From NCBI GenBank assembly GCA_036264445.1, contig DATAQW010000406.1:1-8404 (forward strand): a stretch of DNA of 8,404 nucleotides. The letters run 5' to 3'. This DNA comes from Pseudacidobacterium sp036264445 (GTDB lineage Bacteria; Acidobacteriota; Terriglobia; Terriglobales; Acidobacteriaceae). Below, piece by piece: positions 1 to 7,340 of the stretch; the first letter of the stretch is position 1, and every line of letters begins with the position of its first letter. The notes below the pieces were generated by a model. It ran no database searches. It worked only from the letters and a program-made list of their open reading frames with translations, and was not told where the DNA came from. Both the position numbers and the translations under genes were made by a program.

Positions 1-78
1 GGATTCAACAAGGATGACCGCAACACCAACCATCGCCGGAATCCAGTTAAGGAAAAGAGAGAGTCGCGATCTCGCCAT
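1..78 (-). CDS. Probable VanZ-like membrane protein, N-terminal fragment
   Basis: Only the first 26 codons are in the window and the frame stays open to base 1. The peptide begins MARSRLSLFLNWIPAM and continues into GVAVILVES. It has a short basic start and then a hydrophobic segment with a W-I-P triplet and a terminal E-S. This resembles the opening of VanZ-family small membrane proteins, which are of poorly defined function and are named after a teicoplanin-resistance accessory gene. The ATG at 78-76 lies 9 bases after the rhodanese stop codon, so the gene is very likely the third member of a compact operon. No strong Shine-Dalgarno sequence is visible (GGTAA is the best candidate). The first transmembrane segment is seen directly. 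The family name is a guess from 26 residues, and another small membrane protein is possible. Confidence 0.5.
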   Translation of the reverse strand, partial: MARSRLSLFLNWIPAMVGVAVILVES

Positions 79-87
79 ATGTTACCG

Positions 88-435
88 TTAATACCTTGCC
101 ATAGCCGGATCAATCATTGAGGCCCAGGCATCAATGCCACCGCGCAGCGATTGCGCCTGTTCGAATCCCTGGTTGCGAAGCCAAACGGCCACATTCATAG
201 AACGCACCCCATGATGGCAGATGGTAACAATATGGGCATCGGGATCAAGCTCATGGTTGGCGCGGCCCGGGACATCACCCATAGGCATAAGTATGCTGCC
301 TTCAATGCGGGCCACAGCATATTCTCCAGGTTCCCGGACATCAAGCAATACTGTCTTTTCCTTTTCAGGTCCGGAAAGAATCAGCGACAGCTGTTGCGGA
401 GTAATTTCATAGTCCAGCATATTGCCAGAATACAT
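88..435 (-). CDS. Single-domain rhodanese-like sulfurtransferase
   Basis: This 115-residue protein is one rhodanese domain with no signal peptide, so it is probably cytoplasmic. Visible landmarks are the opening beta/alpha unit YEITPQQLSLIL (residues 9-20), the LDVREPGEY motif (31-39), the active-site loop C-H-H-G-V-R-S with candidate catalytic Cys73 (73-79), and GGIDAW near the C terminus (99-104). Rhodaneses of this size (GlpE/PspE type) move a sulfane sulfur through a cysteine persulfide; the natural donor and acceptor cannot be read from the sequence. The ATG at 435 has AGAAG two bases upstream. The second ATG at 420 has no ribosome site but starts closer to the family's usual N terminus, so the true start may be either. 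The gene sits 21 bases after the exported-protein gene and 9 bases before the VanZ-like gene, and is probably co-transcribed with both. The domain call is firm; the substrate is unknown. Confidence 0.93.
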   Translation of the reverse strand: MYSGNMLDYEITPQQLSLILSGPEKEKTVLLDVREPGEYAVARIEGSILMPMGDVPGRANHELDPDAHIVTICHHGVRSMNVAVWLRNQGFEQAQSLRGGIDAWASMIDPAMARY

Positions 436-456
436 TGCTTCTGGATTGGGACACTT

Positions 457-1644
457 CTATTGTGGCTGTTGCTGAGGCGACCCGTCAGGTGTTGTAGAAG
501 ATGGCGGAGGAGGCAATGGCTGTACCTTTTGCTGGTCTGAGCCGGAGTCCTTCGGGAACTGCACCGGACCCGATACAGGATGGTCCTTATCGTTGTCTAT
601 TGGCAGAGTCTCACCCGGCTTTCGTAGTGTAGGCGGTGCCTTTGGCGCAGACTCTTTTGCTTCTGAGGCAGGATCCTGGTCGCCCATCTTCACCTCATGC
701 ACATTCGGATTGGGCACAGTACTCCAGTAATCGCCCATTTCGTTTTGCGCGCGGATGACGGGAGGTTTGCCAACTTCAGCAACTTCTACGCGAATTACGC
801 GGTTTCCGTTAATACGCACGAACTCGACGGGTTTTGGCGCTTCGCCGTAGATCCATTCCTCAAATGGCTTTTGGCCGTCTTTCTCGCGTATTTTTTGCTG
901 CGGCTGCCCCATCGCATAGATCACCATCTCTGTACTCATGCCAACGAGGACCTGATGGTCAAGGATGGCCTGTTTGAGCTCAGGCGGCAGCGTATCCGTA
1001 TAGGCGACTGTCGGTGATTTCACACCGAATCCAAGGAGCGGCGCGAGCAACGCTTCTACCTGCTGCCCACTGACTTCCGGCACAGCATGGGGAAAGATAA
1101 GCGTAATGCGCGAACCGACAGGTGGCTGCCCATTGTCCTGAACGACAGGCGTCGTAGCATTGGGGTCCATGCCAATAGAAACGTGCCGCAGCCATTTATG
1201 CTTCGGATCTGGGCCACCATTCAGTAAGAAGACGATGCGGTCCTCTTTGATCTGTACGTCCGTGATGACACAGCGATCGCCGGGCTTAGCCGAAGTGCCG
1301 TGTTCACTGATCTCATTGATATAGTCTGCGCCGTTGGGCTCCATGTTGCCATTGGCATGAAGCGTTAATCCTTTGCTGGCGAGAGGCAGCGGCCGCATTG
1401 CAAAGCCCTGCTCTGCAGTAAGAGACCGGATCAGTTCCTGACGTCCGCGCGTGCTGAGCGGTTCTGTGGGGAGAGCTACGTTTGTCGGGTGGAAATCCAG
1501 ATAGTGGCCGTCAATTTTTCCCGGACTGACGGTAAGAACCTGCGCCCGAGACGTTCCGGTTGATGCGAACAGGAATATTGCTCCGCCTGCCAATAGGCGC
1601 AACAAGCGATGAACGTGCGTGCCATGTGCTGCGAACCCCTGCAT
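457..1644 (-). CDS. Exported proline-rich protein with BamE/SmpA-like segment, function unknown
   Basis: From the ATG at 1644 the product has 395 residues. It begins with a signal-peptide-like stretch: basic and His-rich up to about residue 16, then hydrophobic LLRLLAGGAIFLFAS, with a possible cleavage after S-R-A-Q near residue 35. There is no lipobox cysteine. Residues about 100-215 form a soluble region. Residues about 231-288 contain LVGMSTEMVIYAMGQPQQK, then EEWIYG, FVRINGNRVIRVE. This is the pattern of the small BamE/SmpA/OmlA-like fold, in which a G-M-x-x-x-x-V helix precedes a G-x-P turn and a strand pair. The last 70 residues are rich in Pro, Gln, Ser and Lys and look disordered. An in-frame TTG at 1659 would add five residues. 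I prefer the ATG because GTGGGG lies upstream of it and the possible promoter would start transcription near 1659. I recall similar proteins in Acidobacteria but know no assigned function. It leads the rhodanese/VanZ-like run. Confidence 0.85.
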   Translation of the reverse strand: MQGFAAHGTHVHRLLRLLAGGAIFLFASTGTSRAQVLTVSPGKIDGHYLDFHPTNVALPTEPLSTRGRQELIRSLTAEQGFAMRPLPLASKGLTLHANGNMEPNGADYINEISEHGTSAKPGDRCVITDVQIKEDRIVFLLNGGPDPKHKWLRHVSIGMDPNATTPVVQDNGQPPVGSRITLIFPHAVPEVSGQQVEALLAPLLGFGVKSPTVAYTDTLPPELKQAILDHQVLVGMSTEMVIYAMGQPQQKIREKDGQKPFEEWIYGEAPKPVEFVRINGNRVIRVEVAEVGKPPVIRAQNEMGDYWSTVPNPNVHEVKMGDQDPASEAKESAPKAPPTLRKPGETLPIDNDKDHPVSGPVQFPKDSGSDQQKVQPLPPPPSSTTPDGSPQQQPQ

Positions 1645-1665
1645 GACGGGACCCCACAACTCTGG

Positions 1666-1695
1666 ACTATAAGCATGGCGCGATTCACTGCCGAA
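1666..1695 (-). promoter_or_regulatory. Possible sigma-70-type promoter for the three-gene left operon
   Basis: On the minus strand TATAGT (1671-1666, five of six matches to TATAAT) lies 18 bases downstream of TTCGGC (1695-1690, only three of six matches to TTGACA). It would start transcription about 15 bases before the ATG at 1644. A better -35-like TTGCAT at 1700-1695 is too far away (23-base spacer). The site lies in the 120-base intergenic stretch 1660-1778, which otherwise holds nothing I recognise. Judged by eye only; acidobacterial promoter rules are poorly known. Confidence 0.25.
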
Positions 1696-1778
1696 TGCAA
1701 GCCCAGCATCGGCAATCCGTGCAAACTTTGTTTTGAATGGGAAAAAGCGGATTTCTTCAGGTTTTTACAACGTGAACT

Positions 1779-2822
1779 TCATTCCGCCTCATCTATATTG
1801 GCCTTCTCACCTGAAGGTTCAATTTCAGAAGCAGAAGGAGCCGAACCATTGGAGGGAGACACCGCGGGAGCAATCTGCACCAGATGCTGCTCTGCCGGCG
1901 CAACCGTGCCCATAGCAGTTTCATGCTGACGTCGCGCAATCGCGTCTACATCTACAGGAATGCCACCCGGTACGATGACCGGTTGTGCGTACTTATGGGC
2001 GTAGTCCCTCGTAACCTTTACCAGTACAACCATCAGCGCCAGCAGAACTATGACAGCAATGGCGCTTCCCTCCGGCCCGTAGCCGCCACCCGTAAGCCAC
2101 ATAGGTCCCACGGTATTCGAAGAGATGACGGGGTTGAACACCGCCATCCCGCTCACTGGAAGTCCAAAAAGGATACCCATGCTGGCACTCCAGCCAAAAT
2201 GCAGTCCCCATGGCAGCCACAGCGCACGCGTGCGCAGGTATGCAATCGAGAGCAGCCATCCCGCCAGGATCGTCACCAGCGTGCTTGCAGCAGTGGCATT
2301 TGTATTCAGCAGATGCATCACCGCAAACAGCACAGACATAAGCAAGGTAGCGAGGGTTGGCCCCACAGATTCAATCAAGCGCTGAAAAGGATAGCCGCGG
2401 AACGCAATTTCTTCAGCCAGCGCAGATACAGCCAGCGTTGCCACATTCACAAAAAGCAGGAAGAACTGGTGGCGTTCCGTCCAGACGGTGACAATCAGGC
2501 TGCCAAGCAGCGCAATTGGCAGCACACATGCGACAACGCCACTCCATCCGAGAGCTGCACCTAATCCAAACTCGCGTTTCCAGCCTTCGCGGCGCGCAAG
2601 CCCCATCGCCTTCAGGGGCTGCTGTTGGTGTTGCGCGGCATATCCCATGCCTGCGTATCCAATCAGCAGCAGAAACAACAAAATGAGGCTATTGACCAGG
2701 AGATACCAGTCGCCCGAGCTCAGACCGTTCGCAGCACGCAGAGCAACCTGCTGCGCAAACACGAAGTAGATGGCCGCAATAGCAAACCAGCTGAAAGAAC
2801 GAAGACGTCTGGGTGAACTCAT
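1779..2822 (-). CDS. CPBP-family intramembrane metalloprotease (CAAX protease/Abi type)
   Basis: This 347-residue polytopic membrane protein carries the motifs of the CPBP (Rce1-like, Abi) family. They are A-E-E-I-A-F-R-G with candidate catalytic Glu137 and Glu138 and Arg142, then F-A-V-M-H with His170, then L-H-F-G-W-S with His208. Where many members have Asn four residues after the third-motif histidine, this one has Ser212. Hydrophobic segments lie near residues 11-30, 40-60, 90-112, 118-136, 155-171, 178-195 and 253-270. They are followed by a polar, Ala/Pro/Ser/Glu-rich tail of about 78 residues (270-347) that is probably cytoplasmic or disordered and unusual for the family core. The bacterial members have been linked to prenyl-protein-like cleavage, peptide maturation or self-immunity, but the substrate here is unknown. 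The ATG at 2822 overlaps the accA stop (ATGA) and has no Shine-Dalgarno sequence, so translation is probably coupled to accA. Confidence 0.92.
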   Translation of the reverse strand: MSSPRRLRSFSWFAIAAIYFVFAQQVALRAANGLSSGDWYLLVNSLILLFLLLIGYAGMGYAAQHQQQPLKAMGLARREGWKREFGLGAALGWSGVVACVLPIALLGSLIVTVWTERHQFFLLFVNVATLAVSALAEEIAFRGYPFQRLIESVGPTLATLLMSVLFAVMHLLNTNATAASTLVTILAGWLLSIAYLRTRALWLPWGLHFGWSASMGILFGLPVSGMAVFNPVISSNTVGPMWLTGGGYGPEGSAIAVIVLLALMVVLVKVTRDYAHKYAQPVIVPGGIPVDVDAIARRQHETAMGTVAPAEQHLVQIAPAVSPSNGSAPSASEIEPSGEKANIDEAE

Positions 2823-3670
2823 GAGGTATAAAACTGCGCTATGTTACGGAACTTCTCATAGCGGCGCTTCAGCATTTCCTCTTCAGGCAATGCTTTCACT
2901 TCGTGAAAATGCCACTTCAACTTTTCTTTGAGCAATATAGCCGCCGCTTCCGGATCGGTATGTGCTCCACCCTCTGGCTCAGAAACAATATCGTCAACGC
3001 ATCCAAATGATTTCACGTCTGTTGCGGTCAGCTTCAATGCTTCGGCTGCCTGCGCTTTTTTGGATGCATCGCGCCACATGATCGAAGCACAGCCTTCCGG
3101 CGAAATGACCGAATAAATCGCGTTTTCAAGAATTAAGACGCGGTCAGCAACAGCGAGCGCCAGCGCTCCACCCGATCCGCCTTCGCCTGTAATCGTAGCA
3201 ATAATCGGTATCCGCAGGCGCGACATTTCGAACAGATTTCGCGCAATTGCCTCAGCCTGTCCGCGCTCTTCTGCGCCAATCCCCGGATTCGCCCCTGCCA
3301 GATCGATAAACGTGAACACTGGCCGCGCGAATTTCTCCGCGATCTTCATAGCGCGAAGAGCTTTGCGGTAGCCTTCCGGATCAGGCGACCCAAATTTGCG
3401 CTGGACGCGCTCTTTCACGGTGCGCCCTTTCAGGTTTCCGATGACCATGACCTCTTCATCGTTAAACCGGGCCATGCCACATGACATCGCTGGATCGTCG
3501 CCGAAGGCGCGGTCGCCGTGAATCTCGCTGAAATCAGTAAAGATGGTCTTGATAAAGTCCATTGGATACGGACGCTGAGGATGACGCGCCAGCTCCGCTT
3601 TCAACCACGCAGCAGGAGTAGCCTCAGCCACCGCCTGCATCTCTTCTACTTTGCCTGCCTGCTCAGTCAT
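2819..3670 (-). CDS. accA: Acetyl-CoA carboxylase carboxyltransferase subunit alpha
   Basis: AccA pairs with AccD to move the carboxyl group from carboxybiotin on AccB to acetyl-CoA, giving malonyl-CoA for fatty-acid synthesis in the cytoplasm. The 283-residue product matches the family along its length: LARHPQRPYPMDFI (27-40), HGDRAFGDDPA (51-61), GRTVKERVQRKFG (82-94), PEGYRKALRAMKIAEKF (98-114), GAEERGQAEAIARNL (132-146), the glycine-rich GEGGSGGALA (162-171) and YSVISPEGCASIMWR (186-200). Two things are odd. The protein lacks about 50 N-terminal residues compared with the roughly 319-residue E. coli protein. The usual T-P-G-A-Y-P-G segment reads L-A-G-A-N-P-G (124-130). The start is fixed by an in-frame TGA at 3715-3713 with no other start codon between. 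No Shine-Dalgarno sequence precedes the ATG. The gene follows dnaE by 86 bases and overlaps the protease gene by 4. No accD or accBC is in the window. Confidence 0.97.
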   Translation of the reverse strand: MTEQAGKVEEMQAVAEATPAAWLKAELARHPQRPYPMDFIKTIFTDFSEIHGDRAFGDDPAMSCGMARFNDEEVMVIGNLKGRTVKERVQRKFGSPDPEGYRKALRAMKIAEKFARPVFTFIDLAGANPGIGAEERGQAEAIARNLFEMSRLRIPIIATITGEGGSGGALALAVADRVLILENAIYSVISPEGCASIMWRDASKKAQAAEALKLTATDVKSFGCVDDIVSEPEGGAHTDPEAAAILLKEKLKWHFHEVKALPEEEMLKRRYEKFRNIAQFYTS

Positions 3671-3686
3671 AGACGATGCAAGTCTG

Positions 3687-3718
3687 ATTGTACAGTGGAT
3701 AGAGGGCTCAGGTCACAA
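3687..3718 (-). promoter_or_regulatory. Possible promoter upstream of accA
   Basis: In the dnaE-accA gap the minus strand has TACAAT (3692-3687), a five-of-six match to the -10 consensus, ending 16 bases before the accA ATG. No good -35 partner is present: TGACCT at 3715-3710 has the right 17-base spacing but poor identity, and TTGTGA at 3718-3713 fits better but is 20 bases away. If used, it would give a very short leader lacking a ribosome-binding site. The gap shows no terminator for dnaE, so read-through from dnaE is equally likely. Weak evidence. Confidence 0.25.
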
Positions 3719-3756
3719 CGTTCAGGCCGTAGAATTCAATGGCCCGGACGCGAGTC

Positions 3757-6700
3757 TTAATCAATTGCCTGAACCATTCCGCGTCCCAGCAATTCCTCGC
3801 AGCGATCAATAAATGCGCGATCCGCGGCAACCGTCAAGCCAATCGGCTCAAGCATCACGCAGAATTCCCCGCTTTGCTCCAGATTGAGCATCAGCTTCCC
3901 CGGCCCGGGCGAAGCAGCAATCATCTGCCGCAGCTCATGCAGTGTTGCATCGCTTGCGCGTTCCAGAGGTATTCGAATGCGAATATTCTGCGGCAACCGC
4001 ACCTTCATGTCTTCTAGCGCCTGAATAGAAGAAACAGCCAGCTTGGGAGCAGCATCCTCTTCGGCGCGGAGCTGGCCACGCACAACTACCGGCACCTCAA
4101 TCTTCAGCGTCTCTTTCAACCGCTCATAATCCTTCGGGAAGCAGATGAGGTCTATCTTCCCTGTCGCATCTTCAAGCGATGCCTGCGCGTATAGCTCTCC
4201 AGAACGCTTTGATTTGGCAACCTTCAATCCAACAATCATGCCGGCAATCGCTGTCTCGTTTTCCGGAGCTTGTCCGCGTCGTCCATTGCTGGGAGCGGGT
4301 TTGATTTCAAGCGCTGTAGCCGTATCAATCACACCGGGAAGGTTGCGCAGCTTCTCAGAGTACTTGTCGAGCGGATGCCCCGAAACAAAGAAACCAAGCA
4401 CTTCTTTCTCCGATTGAAGACGCTGATGCTCATCCCAGTCAGGAACATGTGGCAATTCATCAGCCTTCGATGCAGTCGCAGGATGGTCGTCAAATATCCC
4501 AAACAACCCGTGCTGCCCTGCCTCAAGATCACGCTGCGCCTTCTGTGCTCTCTCAATTGCTTTATCGGTTGCCGCCATCAACTGTGCACGCCTGCCCAGC
4601 GAATCAAGAGCGCCAGCCTTAATCAATGACTCGATGACGCGCTTGTTCATCAACCGCAGGTCAACTTTTTCGCAGAACTCCCAGAACGAGGCGAATGTCT
4701 TCTTTTGTTCTGCCAGGTCTTTGCGCGCCGCAAGAATCGAATCAATCGCACTGCGTCCAACGTTCTTAATCGCTGTCAGACCGAAGCGGATCCCTTTGCC
4801 GTGAGGCGTGAAATCTGCGTCGCTGAAAAGCACGTCCGGCGGCTCGACCGGAATTTCCATCTCGCGGCATTCTTTGATGTACTTGACCACATTCTCCGGC
4901 TTCGAAATTTCTGAAGTCAGCAGCGCAGCCATAAACTCCACTGGATAATGCGTCTTCAGATATGCAGTCTGGTAGGCCAGCAGCGCGTATGCCGCTGAGT
5001 GCGACTTGTTAAAGCCGTATCCCGCAAACTGCTCCATCAGGTCAAAAATTTTTGTGATCTTGTCTTTGGGGAATTTATTTTCGAGCGCACCATCCACAAA
5101 ACGGTCGCGCTGTTTGGCCATTTCCGCAGGATCTTTCTTGCCCATCGCGCGCCGCAGCAAATCGGCTTCGCCCAGCGAATAGCCCGCGAGCACGTTTGCA
5201 ATCTGCATCACCTGTTCCTGATACACGATGACGCCCAGCGTCTCTTTCAGGATCGCCTCAAGCTCCGGCAGCTCATACTCAACTTTCCTGCGCCCCCACT
5301 TGCGCTCGATGAAGTCGTCGATCATTCCGCCCTGGATCGGCCCCGGGCGATAGAGCGCGTTCAATGCCGTCAGGTCTTCGACCGTCGCAGGTTTATAACG
5401 CCGAAGCACGTCGCGCATTCCGCCAGATTCAAACTGAAAGACACCCGAAGTCAGCGCACGATGAAAGACGCGTTCGTACGTATGCTGATCATCGAGAGGA
5501 ATCGTCTCGATATCCAGCGTTTCGTTCTGATTGCGCCCGATCAGCTTCAGGGAGTCATCAATGACAGTCAGCGTCGTCAGGCCCAGGAAATCCATCTTGA
5601 GCAGGCCCATTTTCTCGACGGCCTTCATATCGTATGCGGTGACGATTTCCTCATTCTTGCTGCGCGCCACCGGGACAAGATCGGTCAGCGGACGCGGCGC
5701 AATCACCACGCCGGCCGCATGCACGCCTGCCCCACGCACTAGACCTTCGAGTTTTTTCGCTGTGTCGATCAGTTCACGAATCTGCGGATTCGAATCGTAA
5801 GCCTCCTGCAGCGGCGGTGAATCCTGCAACGCTTGTTCGATGGTCACGCCAATCGTCGTAGGCACCAGCTTGGCAATACGGTCTACATCGCCATACGGCA
5901 TTTCTAGTGCACGGCCAACGTCCTTGATCGCTGCCTTCGCCGCCATCGTGTTAAAGGTGATAATCTGCGCCACCTGCTCGCGCCCGTACTTGCGCGTGAC
6001 GTAATCAATCACTTCACCGCGCCGGTTCATGTCGAAATCAATATCGATATCCGGCATGGAAACGCGCTCCGGATTCAGGAAGCGCTCAAAGAGCAACTCA
6101 TTCTGCAGCGGATCAATATTCGTGATCTCCATCACGTAACCAACGAGTGAACCCGCCGCCGACCCGCGCCCCGGCCCTACAGGAATGCGGTTCTCGCGCG
6201 CATACCGGATGAAGTCCCACACAATCAGGAAGTATCCCGGAAAATTCATCTGCTTGATGATTCCGATTTCGCGCTCAAGGCGCGCTTCGTATTCTGAAAT
6301 CGGATGCCGCAGCAGGCCATGATCCTGCAAATGCCGGATCGACGTTTCGAGGCGCTTCTTATATCCTTCGCGGCAGACATGCTCAAAGTAGCTGTCAATC
6401 GTATGCCCCGGTGGCACGGAAAACTCAGGAAATGGATTGTCGACCTTGCTGAGCTTCAGGCTGCAGCGCTCGGCAAACTGCATCGTCCGGCTCACCACTT
6501 CCGGAGCATGCGAGAAGAGCTTGTCCATCTCCGCCGCAGTCTTTACATAGAACTGATCGGAATCAAACTTGAAACGCTTTGGATCGTGAATCGAAGACGC
6601 AGTCTGCACGCAGAGAAGAATCTCGTGTGCATGCGCATCATCATCGCAGAGATAATGGCTGTCATTCGTAGCAACAAGTGGGATGCCTAATTCTTTCTCC

Positions 6701-7275
6701 AGCCGGAACAGATCCCCATGGATTTTCTTCTCCAGTTCCAGTCCCTGGTCCTGAATTTCAAGAAAAAAATTGCCCTTGCCGAAGATGTCCTGATACTGCC
6801 CGGCAACCGCCTTCGCGGCCTCGTACTTGCCGTCCATCAGGTTCTCGCACAGCTCGCCGGCAAGACACCCGGAAAACCCAATCAATCCTTCTGCATGCTC
6901 GGCCAGATACTTCTTGCTCACGCGCGGCTTGCGATAGAAGCCATAAAGCGACGCCTCGGAAGTGATGCGTACCAAATTACGGTAGCCCTCTTCGTTCTCA
7001 GCCAGCACCAGCAAATGGTTGTAGTCATCGCCCTGCGGATCAGCGCGATGATCTTCTTTCTTGCAAACATACAGCTCGCACCCAAGAATCGGCTTCACGC
7101 CACGCTTCTTCGCTGCCTCAAAAAAATGCACCGCGCCATAGATATTGCCGTGATCCGTGATGGCAACCGCGCTCTGGCCGATATCGGCCACGCGATTGAC
7201 GAGCTTCTCCACATCGCAGGCGCCGTCCAGAAGCGAGTAGTCCGTATGCAGATGCAGGTGGGTAAATTCAGCCAT
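3757..7275 (-). CDS. dnaE: DNA polymerase III subunit alpha (replicative DNA polymerase)
   Basis: This 1172-residue protein (E. coli DnaE has 1160) is the catalytic subunit of the replicative polymerase. The N-terminal PHP domain (about 4-210) has HLHTDYSLLDG (8-18), ITDHGN (39-44), GCELYV (65-70), GFSGC (133-137) and NDSH (204-207). The polymerase core has GPGRGSAAGSLVGY (367-380), PDIDIDF with candidate catalytic Asp411 and Asp413 (408-414), MDFLGL with the likely third aspartate Asp562, and LYRPGP (641-646). GYGFNKSHSAAYALLAYQTA (752-771) is also typical. Further on are a helix-hairpin-helix segment (about 828-840), a sliding-clamp-binding motif QHGLF (921-925), an OB-fold (about 1008-1085) and a C-terminal domain expected to contact the tau subunit. 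There is no intein and no frame break. The ATG at 7275 is a normal start, with GAAG about nine bases upstream. accA follows 86 bases downstream, the same order as in E. coli. Upstream TAAAAT (7292-7287) could be a -10 box, with no clear -35. Confidence 0.98.
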   Translation of the reverse strand: MAEFTHLHLHTDYSLLDGACDVEKLVNRVADIGQSAVAITDHGNIYGAVHFFEAAKKRGVKPILGCELYVCKKEDHRADPQGDDYNHLLVLAENEEGYRNLVRITSEASLYGFYRKPRVSKKYLAEHAEGLIGFSGCLAGELCENLMDGKYEAAKAVAGQYQDIFGKGNFFLEIQDQGLELEKKIHGDLFRLEKELGIPLVATNDSHYLCDDDAHAHEILLCVQTASSIHDPKRFKFDSDQFYVKTAAEMDKLFSHAPEVVSRTMQFAERCSLKLSKVDNPFPEFSVPPGHTIDSYFEHVCREGYKKRLETSIRHLQDHGLLRHPISEYEARLEREIGIIKQMNFPGYFLIVWDFIRYARENRIPVGPGRGSAAGSLVGYVMEITNIDPLQNELLFERFLNPERVSMPDIDIDFDMNRRGEVIDYVTRKYGREQVAQIITFNTMAAKAAIKDVGRALEMPYGDVDRIAKLVPTTIGVTIEQALQDSPPLQEAYDSNPQIRELIDTAKKLEGLVRGAGVHAAGVVIAPRPLTDLVPVARSKNEEIVTAYDMKAVEKMGLLKMDFLGLTTLTVIDDSLKLIGRNQNETLDIETIPLDDQHTYERVFHRALTSGVFQFESGGMRDVLRRYKPATVEDLTALNALYRPGPIQGGMIDDFIERKWGRRKVEYELPELEAILKETLGVIVYQEQVMQIANVLAGYSLGEADLLRRAMGKKDPAEMAKQRDRFVDGALENKFPKDKITKIFDLMEQFAGYGFNKSHSAAYALLAYQTAYLKTHYPVEFMAALLTSEISKPENVVKYIKECREMEIPVEPPDVLFSDADFTPHGKGIRFGLTAIKNVGRSAIDSILAARKDLAEQKKTFASFWEFCEKVDLRLMNKRVIESLIKAGALDSLGRRAQLMAATDKAIERAQKAQRDLEAGQHGLFGIFDDHPATASKADELPHVPDWDEHQRLQSEKEVLGFFVSGHPLDKYSEKLRNLPGVIDTATALEIKPAPSNGRRGQAPENETAIAGMIVGLKVAKSKRSGELYAQASLEDATGKIDLICFPKDYERLKETLKIEVPVVVRGQLRAEEDAAPKLAVSSIQALEDMKVRLPQNIRIRIPLERASDATLHELRQMIAASPGPGKLMLNLEQSGEFCVMLEPIGLTVAADRAFIDRCEELLGRGMVQAID

Positions 7276-7340
7276 GGTATAGCTTCATTTTAGTTCTGTT
7301 GTATCGGGGAGTTTCAGGCGAGGCGCAGGTGCAAATAGTG

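Noticed and set aside
1476..1724. An 82-codon minus-strand frame overlapping the start of the exported protein gene
   Set aside because: It overlaps the signal-peptide coding region in another frame and its product has no recognisable pattern; the exported-protein frame is better supported.
1884..2564. A 226-codon plus-strand open frame opposite the CPBP protease gene
   Set aside because: The translation is Arg/His/Gln-rich with no domain pattern. The minus-strand frame encodes clear protease motifs and membrane segments, so this is a shadow.
3720..3745. GGCC...GGCC inverted repeat after the dnaE stop codon as a possible terminator
   Set aside because: The stem has only four or five pairs around a loop of about 12 bases and no T-tract follows, so it is not a credible terminator.
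4999..5742. A 247-codon plus-strand open frame inside dnaE
   Set aside because: It is fully antisense to the conserved polymerase core of dnaE, its translation resembles no family I know, and long antisense frames are expected opposite a GC-rich conserved gene.
7268..7288. A six-codon minus-strand mini-ORF (M-K-L-Y-H-G) that overlaps the dnaE start codon
   Set aside because: Short enough to occur by chance, and nothing around it suggests an attenuator. GAAG in its second codon is better explained as the dnaE ribosome-binding site.
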